A stretch of 64,000 nucleotides of DNA from Tanytarsus gracilentus (taxonomy: Eukaryota > Arthropoda > Insecta > Diptera > Chironomidae). Under the pieces are notes generated by a model. The model saw nothing but the letters and a program-made list of their open reading frames with translations. It did no database searches and was not told the origin of the DNA. Positions 11,444 through 21,216 of this stretch are shown one piece after another. A program made the translations under genes and the position numbers. How positions within the stretch are numbered: position 1 is the first letter of the stretch; every line of letters begins with the position of its first letter. The stretch spans positions 1,240,001 to 1,304,000 of the forward strand of contig JAXRKN010000040.1 in the NCBI GenBank assembly GCA_038502055.1, written 5' to 3'.

Positions 11444-12521
11444 TTACACCGCAGATTCTCTCTGTGGATTATGAACTATATTAGAATTATAATTTTTTTT
11501 CACGTTACTTTGATGCACACAGAAAAGACAACCAATGAACAATATTAGAAATATGAAACCTAAGAGTCCAGCAGTGCCCAAAGTCATTTTGGACTTTCTC
11601 TCCGCTATTAATTGTTGCGTTGATATCACACAAGATGTAAAATCTTCTGTTTCATTAAAAAATAGTTGAGTTCTCTGGCAATCTAAAAAAATTCATCACT
11701 TTAAAACTGAATCGTTAAATAAATCATTAAATTTTACCTTCAATTTTTGTCTTGCAAAAAAGCAATGATGAAATAATACTAAAATTGCGATTGATTGTCA
11801 AAAAATCCATCACTTCCATGCATCGACATTTTTCCATTTGTGTGTTATTCAGATCCACTTCCTTAAGATTACAAAATGGTGAAAATTGTTGGGGTGTCAA
11901 TTCAGCCATTGGATTTGAAGAGATGTTTAGATGAAAGAGATCTGGTAAAATCCCTAGTTGATGTGGTACAGAGTTGAGGTTATTATCAGCCAGATTAATT
12001 TTTCTCAGAGGAGCAATTACAGGATTAGGAATGCTTTCGAAGGCATGCGAGTCAAAATTATTTCTTTCAAGATATAAATTTCGAAGTAATGGGAGATCAA
12101 AAACAGCTGGAACTCTTCCAAGGACATTTTTTGATAAATCTAGAACCTCCAATTTCTTCAAGTTTGTAAAAGTTCCTTGAGTAATATTCGTTATTGAATT
12201 GAACTGAAGATAGAGAAACTTCAAGTCTGGACATGCAGCAAAAGACTCTGAATCAAGGCGCCAAAGGTAATTATAAGCGAGATCCAGTATCTAAAATATA
12301 ATTTTTCATCACCACAAATTATCAAATTAAATTTGATTCAAGCTCACTTCTATAGAACTTTTGATATTTTTGGGAACCTCTTCGAGCTTAAGATAATTGC
12401 AGAAATATCCAATCATTCCATAGCTTCTTTGTTCCTTGCACTTAACCATTTTATTTTCAGAATTAAGAAGAGCCAGCGATGCTGCGATTAGTGTCAATAA
12501 AATGCTCGTGACGAAATTCAT
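11444..12521 (-). CDS. Small single-pass LRR membrane protein, copy 1
   Basis: Exons 12521-12348, 12290-11738 and 11682-11444 give 321 residues. Residues 1-20 are a signal peptide. A cysteine-containing cap follows (KCKEQRSYGMIGYFC), then about six leucine-rich repeats (LKFLYLQFNSI, LEVLDLSKNVL, LRNLYLERNNF, LRKINLADNNL, LFHLNISSNPM). A C-terminal cap with CNLKEVDL and KCRCMEV comes next. A membrane helix (TAGLLGFIFLILFIGCLFC) precedes a short basic tail. I do not recognise a named orthologue. It is a tandem paralogue of the gene at 13253-14542: same exon number, same intron phases (0 and 1) and the same domain plan. An extracellular recognition or adhesion role is inference from the fold. 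Confidence 0.85.
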
Positions 12522-12656
12522 TGTGTTAAGAATTCATTCAAATTTCTCTTAATTTATTTTAAAGAGTTAAAAATTTAACTTAAACGCTTAAAATAATTAA
12601 AAAATGTTGCGAGTTAATTCCAATTGCACTCTCGTTTGACTGATTTTTTTCTTCAC

Positions 12657-12695
12657 TGAATTTTTCATAAAAGATTATGCGAGAAACAATATATA
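12657..12695 (-). promoter_or_regulatory. Candidate core promoter of LRR copy 1
   Basis: The minus strand has TATATAT at 12695-12689 and an arthropod-type initiator TTCAGTG with its A at 12657, about 38 nt downstream. A second TCAGT has its A at 12641. Spacing is a little longer than ideal, so this is tentative. It would give a 5'UTR of about 135 nt. Confidence 0.35.
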
Positions 12696-13252
12696 TGAAA
12701 GTTTTAGAGACGCCACAAGTGTTTGTTTATTTCTGATATTCTCATTTACATGTGAATAATTTTTTAAATTCTTATTAGTTTTATAAATTTTAATGATTTT
12801 TTAATAAAGTTTTTTTTATAACTTTTTAAAAAGATTCCAATTGGAATTTATTAAAAAATGCCGTAACTCAGAAATTGTTATGTGTGTGACATCAATTGTA
12901 AAAATTTTTTTCATTCTTCTTTGCATGAGTTTCTGAATCATTTAAGATGGTACACAACATTTATTTTTTGTTGACTTATTTGTAAGCATTTTTTAAAAAG
13001 TTATTAGCGCTTGATCACCAGCATTCGAATGTTTCAAAAAGTATCGATAAGAAAATATTCGTTAACTTTTTTCATTTTTTTAAAGTTTAAAAATTAATAA
13101 AATTTAATTAATTCATTATTTTTGATGAATTAATTTGAATAATTAATAAACATGAGATTTCTTTGGTTGCATTGCAATTAGGGCAATTTAAAAGATTTTT
13201 AAAAATTTCAAACAACTAAATATTGTTCTTTAAATTAAATTTTAATTTTAAT
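12696..13252. other. AT-rich spacer between the two LRR paralogues
   Basis: A very AT-rich spacer between tandem paralogues, with homopolymer T and A runs. I see no ORF of note, repeat or RNA gene. It must contain the 3'UTR of copy 2 at its right edge and upstream sequence of copy 1 at its left edge. Confidence 0.6.
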
Positions 13253-14542
13253 CTAGATATCTGATTTTTTAATAAGTAATTTTTCGGGACTATTTTGAGT
13301 TGATTCATCGGTGTTAGGACTGCTTTGAGCTATACTAATAATAGCATGAGTGTTATTAATTTTCATGCGGTTTCTCATTTGCTTTACATTACTCCGATGA
13401 ATGCAGTAAAGGATACCAATGAAAAAAATCATAAATGCTAAAACCGAAAGTCCAATGACACCCCAAGTTAATTTTGCTTCTTTGTCAGCAATAACTTGGC
13501 GAGTTATGCTGATGCAGATTTGATAGTCTTCAGTTTCATTAAAGTTGGATGGCGATCGTTGACATTCTAAAAAAGTTATTAAAATTATGAATTAATGAAT
13601 TAATTAAAAATTACTGCAACCATACACTTAATAGTTTTTAAAATAATGTTAACTAACCTGCAGAATGTTCCTTACAGAAAAATGATGACAAATCAATATC
13701 GCGCCTTAGTAAAAAGTCAGTCACTTCGATACATTTACATTTATCCATTTGTGTATTTTTTAAATCAACATATTTGAGATTACAAAATGGAGAAAATTGT
13801 TGGGGTCTTAAGTCGAGCATTCTGTTTGATGAAATATTTAGATGATGAAGATTTGGTAAAATGCCAAATTGTTTTGGAATCGTATCGAGGTTATTATTGG
13901 CGATATTTAATAACTTTAAAGGAGCTTTTATGGTTTTCGGAATGGTGTCAAAACTTTGCAATCCAAAACTATTTCTCTCAAGATATAAATGGCGAAGTAA
14001 TGGTAGATCAAAAATTTCTCCTGGAACATCTCGAAGAACATTTTCAGATAAGTCCAAAACTTCTAGTTTTTTTAACTGTGTAAATGTTCCCTTTTGTATA
14101 CTCGATAAAATGTTGTACTGAAGATAGATAAATTTGACATCCTGACACGGCGCAAATGATTCCGAATCAAGGTTTCGAATGCGATTATAAGAAAGTTCAA
14201 GAATCTGAAAAATAAAGCATAAAAATGCTTTATTAAGTGAGACCACAGCATATGCTTGTACTCAAACTCACATCGACAATTTTCGTTAATTAATTTCAAT
14301 TAATTCGTTTGTCGTTGTGAATGTATGCGCAACTTTTGTTAACGATCAGCATTACTTACTTCTATGGAGCTTCTCATTTTTTTAGGAACAAAGTCAAGAT
14401 TCAGATTATTGCAGAAATATCCAAGCATTTGATATGACTTTTGTTCTTGACACTTCTTTGGCTGTTTGTCAACATCAAAAAGTGCAAGTGATGATGTGAT
14501 CATGGAGACGAGGGTGAAGAAAAGGCACATGGCAAACTCCAT
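13253..14542 (-). CDS. Small single-pass LRR membrane protein, copy 2
   Basis: Exons 14542-14360, 14204-13658 and 13566-13253 give 347 residues. The start at 14542 leaves a clean signal peptide (MEFAMCLFFTLVSMITSSLA); an upstream in-frame ATG at 14638 would bury it. The N-terminal cap KCQEQKSYQMLGYFCNNLNL closely matches copy 1. LRR units include VKFIYLQYNIL, LEVLDLSENVL, LRHLYLERNSF, LKLLNIANNNL and LHHLNISSNRM, and the cap ends KCKCIEV. The membrane helix is in exon 3 (WGVIGLSVLAFMIFFIGILYC). Its cytoplasmic tail is about 50 residues and longer than that of copy 1, with Ser/Pro/Asn-rich sequence. Function is unknown; recent tandem duplication followed by tail divergence is inferred. Confidence 0.85.
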
Positions 14543-17115
14543 TTTAAATGAAATAGTTTTAAAGCTATAAAAAAGTAAAGGAAAAAAATATAGTTTTTGT
14601 ACTGCGGTTAATCGTGAAATGCTAGAAATATTTTCCATACTAAATCACGCAATTGTGTCACGATTTTTAATTTTTAGCAAAACTGAAAGGTATAAGATGC
14701 TCAAAGTACTAAAAGAATTAAGAAATTAATTTTTATTAATTGTTTAAATATTTGTAAAATAAATTTTTAAGTTTTTGATAAAAAAATTCATGTTCTCGTT
14801 ATAATTCTGAACTTTGCATATACTACTTTGTTTTTCATTCAGAACTCGAATGAAATTTTATTTTTATCCTCAGACTTGAACTTGCTGGCTTTAGAGTACG
14901 ATAATAAAACTATAAATACGAAAAAGTTGCAATTCTGAATGAAAATGAACGAAAAAGATTCCGATTACATTTTGTTGCACTATACAGCTGCATCGGCTAG
15001 TTCGTAAGAAATTTTATGCTGAAATGTAATATTTAAAATGAGACTCATACGTGACAGAATTCTATGTCCATTTGCGGAAAGGAGAAAGATCTAAACATGA
15101 GTCGGTGAATTTTAATTTCAATTTCTAAATTTAACCGGCATTTTGCATTTCTCATTTATTATTATTTAAAGTTTTCTCATTCAATTAATTTTTAGGTTTG
15201 CATTGATATGCAAATTTTTCCCTCATCAATCGACTAGAATTAAGATTATGTAATTGGTTCGATATATGGAAAAAAGTGGGATTGGTCGCGAGAGATAATT
15301 TGATTAAATTCTATTGTGAATGATTTTCCATGCGACACATGATTTGAGATCAAACAAAAAATAAAATTAGAACACATCGAGTTAATAGATAGGAAGGTGA
15401 TGTTTGGGGTCGAGTGAGAGTGATGTCATGGTTGAATAAATTTAGATTGTTTCCTAAAATATTCAAGATTTTATTTGGCTTTAGAAAAATATTTTTCGTG
15501 CTCTTTTTGACATTTTATAATTTTTAAAATGATCTTTTCGATAACTTCTTGTGCGATTGATGTAGCTCTTTTTTATTGATGACAAACTCATATTAAAAAT
15601 GAGACAATTGAAACGAACCATTGCGAGCTCAATGATCCAATTTATTTTTCATTATTTTTTCTATCATCACTGCACTGTGTGACTAAGTTTTGTTTTTGGT
15701 GAAAATTATCTTTAATTAATTGCTTTTATTTCCTCAGTTTTTCAATGTTTAAAAAATTCAAATATTTATTGGCACTTTATGATCATAAATTCTATTGTTT
15801 GTTTCTCACACTTGCGGCATGGCGAATGTTAATTTCCTAAAGAGCTCACAATGATGCTTAACTGTCTTTAATTGAATGAAATTTATTTTTATGTTGTTGT
15901 GCAGTCTGGGTTCAGATGCAAGCAGATTAGAAAATTGCTGTCATTAAACTTAAGAAAAATAGAGATAAGAGATTTTGGTGATCGTGCCGAATTTAAGACA
16001 TCTCTAAGAAGTTTATGGAAATATTTTCAATTAATGTCAAATTTTAAAGTAAATATTTTTGTTCAATTTTTTATAAGTTTTAGATAAAAAGTTCAACATG
16101 TTGCAACAATTAATTTTGCTAATTTGTTTGTAATGAAACACATATTTTTCATCATTTATAGATAAACACCTCAAAAAACCGACGAAAATTGAAATTTTTA
16201 CGAGCAATTTTTTAGCTCTCATAAACCGATTTTCAACAAGAGTCATAATTAAAATTTTTAAGAGTGTTTAATTATGACTCGGCCGAGAAATGATCAATTA
16301 ATTCGTGTTCAACAATGAGCGAGCAAATTAGTTCGGTGGCTTACCTTATTTCTTAAAAATGTAATTTCCAAAACGACTCTCAATGACTTGTGAATTGATC
16401 AATCACGATAAATTGAGGTAAAATTTTCCTCTTTCAGTGTTAATTAATTGAATAAACTTTAATCACTCAAAAACTAGATCGTCATCACAATTTCTTCACA
16501 ACACAAACTGTGTAAATAATTTTTTTGTCGTTTGCTTTCTTATCAGTCACTTGTCTTATCACATTGAGTATCAATTCTTTCTTCAAAACTCGTGTCTGTT
16601 CACCTCCTTAATGATGTGAGTCACATTTTCTTAAAATGCGTGGGAAAGAAAATTTTCTCTTTAATTTTTCGCTTAAATCACTCTCGAGTTCAATTAATGG
16701 AAAAATAATTTTTATTAATTTCTCCTTGAATTTATCTCAATAACTTGCGCGCGGAAAAAATTCGACCGCTCAAGTCGGTAGTCGAACGTCAATTAAGAAG
16801 AAAATTTCTGTAGCAATTTATGCTTGATTGGTTGCGGGTGTATTTGTGAGAGAGCGGAGAATATTGAAATATATATAAATGAAAAAAATTTCATGCTGAT
16901 AAGAGTGTAACGTGCACTTGTTGACGAGAGTCACAATCACATATAGAATAGATTATGCTCTACCTGCTACACTCATCGGTTGTTTGTGAGAATAATTTTT
17001 GTTTCTTTCGGAAAGAGAGATTCGATCAGTCAACAAATGAATATTTTTTATTTATTTTTCGTGATTATAAAAACATTTAATACAAAAAATCATTTTCAAG
17101 CTGAATTTTTGTACT
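14543..17115. other. 2.6 kb intergenic region
   Basis: No coding exon is supported. It holds a 13-bp perfect inverted repeat (TTTTCATTCAGAA at 14832-14844 and its complement at 14933-14945), a 14-bp hairpin at 16240-16280, and at 16870-16980 a patch with TATATAAAT and a GATA-type site (CTGATAAG) that looks regulatory. The right end is the 3' flank of the dehydrogenase gene. Regulatory use is inference. Confidence 0.5.
16240..16280. repeat. Perfect 14-bp inverted repeat hairpin
   Basis: GAGTCATAATTAAA (16240-16253) and its exact reverse complement (16267-16280) are separated by 13 nt. Each arm holds TGACTC/GAGTCA, the AP-1 half-palindrome, and TAATTA, a homeodomain core. It may be a paired regulatory site or chance. 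Confidence 0.6.
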
Positions 17116-18560
17116 TTAATAAATCTCCATTGACTTTTCAAAAATATTTGATAAATCTTCTTTTGACTGTTCTTTAGGAGCCATTTTATTGACTCGTTCT
17201 TGCGGCAATGTACCCTCTACTAAATTCTCAAGATCATCTGTTGTAAATCCAAGTTCCTTTAATCCATTTTCAATGTTAATCTCATGCATATATTTTCTAA
17301 TAATGTCAGCTAAAATTAAACCGGCATCTTTTCGTTTGGCATTTGTTATGTCAGCACCGAGCAATTTTGCTGCTTCGAGATGACGTTCGGGGTGCGATGA
17401 GCCGAGAAATTCAAACACGGCTGGAGCAGTCATGACAACGGACAAGCCATGTGGAATAATCGGGTGACTTTTAGAATAGTTTTCAGGTATATAGCTTCGA
17501 TTGAGACCTGATATTGCATATGACAGTCCATGACAGAGATGCACTCCAGCATTACCGAAACCAACACCTGCGATTGTTGATGCCATATGCATTTTTGATC
17601 TTGCTTTCAAATCATCTGGGTTGAAGACGGCTCGCTTGAAATAGTTTCTGCATATGTCGAGAGTGAATTTTGCCCAAATATCCGAAATTGGATTGCTGCC
17701 CTGATAGGGTGGCCTTAATTTCGGATTCGATGGAGCTGGTCGATCAGTGTAATGAATTGCTGTGAAACTCTCGAGAGCATGACAAAAAACATCAAATCCA
17801 GAGTATGCTGCGACTTTTTCAGGAAGCGATAAAACATGAAGCGGATCAACAAGTGCCAATGTTGGCTTTAGAGCTTTATAAGAAATTCCAGTTTTGATTT
17901 TTAGTGGTTTAAAGTCGAAAATTGCAATGCCAGTTGATTCACTTCCAGTGCCTGAAGTGGTTGGAAGTGCAATGAGAGGTTTTAACTTTACCGTCAATTC
18001 CTTGGCTTTACCGACAGGTGCATTAACATAATCAAGAAAATCAGCATCTCTGTCTGAACTGAATAGATTAGCAATTTTACAGGTGTCAATGGTTGAGCCA
18101 CCTCCAACTGCTACGAAGCCATCAAAATTTTTGCTTCTCGCAAACTCAATCATGTCTTTGAAACTTTCATTTGAGGGCTCAACTCGAACTCGATCGAAAG
18201 TATCAAAAGTAATTTTTTCTTTAGACAGCGAGTCAAAAATTGTTCGAATTGATGGCAAATTTGTGAGATTTTTATCAATCACCAAACAAACATTTTTCAA
18301 TTTTAGATTTGCTAAATCCATACCGAGCTCTCGTGACACGCCAGGACCAAATCTAACGGTATTGTTTGACATTTCAAATGCAGTCTCTTTTGAGGGTAAA
18401 GAAGTGTCGTGAACATGAGAATGAGCTGGACATCGGCATCTAATTTAAACATTTTATTGATAACTATAATTTTTAGTTCACCGAGAAATTTTTTATGATT
18501 TACTTACGATGAGCTCGACACCACTCTCATGAGATCCAAAATTCTTTTTTGTGAAATCAT
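17116..18560 (-). CDS. T3dh: Hydroxyacid-oxoacid transhydrogenase, mitochondrial (ADHFE1)
   Basis: Exons 18560-18508 and 18439-17116 give 458 residues, near the 467 of human ADHFE1. The N-terminus (MISQKRILDLMRVVSSSS, then CRCPAHSH) is basic, Ser-rich and looks like a mitochondrial targeting peptide. Iron-containing alcohol dehydrogenase features follow: VRVEPSNESF, nucleotide-binding GGGSTIDTCK, LPTTSGTGSE, the metal-ligand regions GFDVFCHALESF and GVHLCHGLSY, and HPIIPHGLSVVMTAP. The end GTLPQERVNKMAPKEQS closely follows the human protein. The enzyme oxidises 4-hydroxybutyrate to succinic semialdehyde while reducing 2-oxoglutarate to D-2-hydroxyglutarate. It stands alone, minus strand, with long spacers on both sides. 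All metal-binding segments look intact. Confidence 0.95.
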
Positions 18561-19274
18561 TCTTGATTTTTTTAAAAAAAATATTTTTTGAAAGTTTAAA
18601 ATGATAATAAAATGGATTCGTCAACAGCTCGAGTAGCAAAAAAAGATTAAATTATTTTTTTATTCATACACTCAAAGACGTTACGCTCATCAATGATGGA
18701 ATTTTTGATTATTTGAGGGTTCGTGACTGAGAAGACTTAAAGGAAATTGAACAATTTATTTTAATGAAGAAATTTAATTTTTAAGGCGAAAAAATGATGA
18801 ATTTTATTTTGCTTTTGAATTTTATTTTAAAGAATTTATTAATTTAAAATTATTTTAAATAACATCTAATTTAAAAATCTGTTTGCAAATGGACATTTTA
18901 ATTTTTTTAAAGTTTAGATGTTTTATACATCCAAAAAAAAATCTAAGCACAATTTTCTTCTGGACCTTTTTCACTCAATATCACAAAATTATTCAAACAT
19001 TTATATTTTTAATATCTTTTGCGATTTCTTTTTTGGTACCCATCATAATCAGTCTATAAATATTAAGTCGTGATAGTGTGTAAAATTTTAAATCGTTTGG
19101 GATTAAATACCTGGCACCCAATAGGACGTGCAGACAATTGAACTTTTCTGAAAAATGAAATTACATTGTTTTAAACAAAAAAGAATTTACATTTATCAAT
19201 TAATTCATTTTTTTATTGATGTTAAACATTTGTGATCACATTGTTTAAAATAAACTCATCATCTTCGAAGGTAT
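18561..19274. other. Intergenic spacer
   Basis: AT-rich sequence between the dehydrogenase start and the peptide gene stop. It includes the peptide gene's 3' flank, with a minus-strand AATAAA near 19217. A short stop-free stretch on the minus strand near 19050-19145, next to a splice-like TTTTTCAG, is not enough to call an exon. Confidence 0.5.
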
Positions 19275-19544
19275 TTAGTACCAGCACCAGCATTCACAGC
19301 ATCCATTGCATCCAAAATAGAAAGTTGGCCGATATCCGATTGAGTAGCAAAGATCAAGACAAACTCCAGGAGTGCACCAAGCACTGGCAGGCATTGGAAT
19401 AGAAACTAGCCCGGTCTTGCCTTCAGCTCTCAAAACTTCATTTTTACCTTCGAAAGAAATTTTGTTTCCTTCTTCCAATTTTTCAACTTTTGCGGCGTTG
19501 ACCAAAACGGTAGCGAAGAGCAAGAAAATTATGAATGAACGCAT
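19275..19544 (-). CDS. Small secreted cysteine-rich peptide
   Basis: A single-exon gene of 89 residues. ATG 19544 starts a classic signal peptide (MRSFIIFLLFATVLVNA). A Lys/Glu-rich, cysteine-free segment of about 35 residues follows and resembles a propeptide. The last 34 residues carry eight cysteines with spacing C-X4-C-X3-C-X12-C-X2-C-C-X-C-X-C, ending WCWY, and many aromatics. I do not recognise the family, and the spacing does not fit insect defensin. A TATA box sits 75 bp upstream, and no intron is needed. Likely exported and disulfide-bonded; roles such as antimicrobial, cuticular or signalling are only guesses. The isolated strong promoter suggests regulated, possibly tissue-specific expression. 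Confidence 0.78.
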   Translation of the reverse strand: MRSFIIFLLFATVLVNAAKVEKLEEGNKISFEGKNEVLRAEGKTGLVSIPMPASAWCTPGVCLDLCYSIGYRPTFYFGCNGCCECWCWY

Positions 19545-19620
19545 TTTTAAAATTTTTACTTTTTGACTGTTCTTGTCGATTGTAAAATATTTTTGATGTA
19601 AATTGAAGGAATTCATGGGC

Positions 19621-19628
19621 TTTTTATA
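19621..19628 (-). promoter_or_regulatory. TATA box of the cysteine-rich peptide gene
   Basis: The minus strand reads TATAAAAA at 19628-19621, in the context CTATAAAAAGC. Transcription should start about 30 nt downstream, near 19597, leaving a 5'UTR of roughly 50 nt before ATG 19544. Confidence 0.7.
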
Positions 19629-19949
19629 GTTGGCACAAATAAATTTTTTATTCATTATCAATAATTAAATGATAATTTTAAGCACTTTGTTTGCGTACCT
19701 AATTTTCCAGGAATAAATCTTGATAAAAAATTTTACTTAATTCAGATAATAATGTTCACCACTTACCTAACTCTTTAATCACTAGTTTTATGGATGTTTT
19801 CAAGGTTGTGATAAAGAAATTAAATTAATGAGGGTGGTCCGATAGTTTAAAGTACAGAATTGAATAATCAAGAATATTTTATTTTGAACTTTTTTAAGTG
19901 CAATTGAACTGCGAACTTTTTTTAATCAATAAAAAATTATTAAAATTTT

Positions 19950-20095
19950 TTTAAGATGACTAAAAACTTTTTGTAAGTGGGCATATTTTAAAAGCTTACT
20001 TCAAAAGACAACAAATTTACAAATTAGTTTGATAACGTTTGAAAAAATATTTCCGAAAATGCCCACTTACAAAAAAGTTTTTTAAGCCATTTAAA
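19950..20095. repeat. Short palindromic (MITE-like) repeat
   Basis: Terminal arms AAAAACTTTTTGTAAGTGGG (from 19962) and its imperfect complement (20057-20083, with CCCACTTACAAAAAAG) enclose about 70 nt. Sequence closely related to the left half, in reverse orientation, recurs near 60541-60620, so this is a dispersed family. No coding capacity. Confidence 0.65.
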
Positions 20096-21216
20096 TTTTT
20101 AGAACTTTTTGGGTTTAAAATTTTTTATTTTTTTTTCTTAAAATTTCTAAAAAATTTTCTAACAAAAGAAATTCTTTTGATTTGAGCTTGAGGGAGTTAG
20201 AAATTAAAATTTGATTTTTAAAATTTAAAAAAGTAAATAAAGTTGTTTACCTGTAAATAAATTTAAAACATTTTTTAAAATTGATTTTTCTCGTTTTTCT
20301 TTTATTTAAAATTTCCACATAAAATAGGACTGTTACAAAAAGAATCTGATCTCGCAACGCAAAAATTTGCCTCTTACTTACTTATCATTTCAACATCTTA
20401 TATAAAAAGTGTTACGATTTTTTTTCATATATAGAGTTTAATTAATTTCATTTTTGAATTCTCTCGCATTGTTTTCAGGACTAGTGGTTAAAGAAAATTA
20501 TTTTGGGGATTAAGAAATAAGAATTTTAGTAAAACTGGGTGGAAGAAAAAATTGTCCAAAAAGCATTTTTTTTGGTGATGATTTTACGAAATTTTATTTT
20601 AGCTTTCGTCTCTTCATGGCACACATTAATAATTTGTCCTGAAATTATCTTTTCAATTGTCTCATTTTAACCTTTAATTAATAAGTAGAATAATATTTTT
20701 TTTCTCGACATATATTTTTAGCGAAGGAATGTGTGTTAGAAAAAATAATTCAATTGAAAGAAGTTTATAATTGATGCAGAAAGGACGAAGAAGAGCTTTT
20801 TGTCTTAAAATTAATGAAAAAATTGTTAATTATTTTCCTTAAAGTTTGAATTTTACAAATTAATTCTAAAATATTTTTTTGTAGTTATTTTTAGCTTTTT
20901 TAAAATTTATTTCCCATGCAAATTTCATCAGAGTTTTCTTTTTGCATATAAATTTTTAAGTACTCAAATCTACATTTTATTAATTTATTGTAATATTTAT
21001 ATAGGAATATTATATTGTTGTGTGTGTGTGTGAATAAAAGGGTTATCTGAATCACAAAACCTCCTTTTTCTCAAGAATTCTTTTCAATTTAACATATCCG
21101 CTCAAAAAAATTGTTTATTACAAAAAAGAAGAAGCTAGTAAAAAAACTCAAAATAATGAAAAAGCATTTTCAGTCCCATGGGAACCATAGATGTACAATT
21201 ATTTAGATCAGCGACC
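20096..21216. other. AT-rich intergenic region with a short TG tract
   Basis: Low-complexity AT-rich sequence with T and A runs. A short (TG)n tract lies at about 21014-21031. The right edge is 3' flank of the large LRR gene, with a minus-strand AATAAA at 21119-21114. No gene is seen. Confidence 0.55.

Noticed and set aside
19050..19145. Possible terminal exon on the minus strand after TTTTTCAG
   Set aside because: Splice-like signals are present, but it follows the peptide gene's AATAAA, connects to no coding exon in frame, and encodes nothing recognisable.
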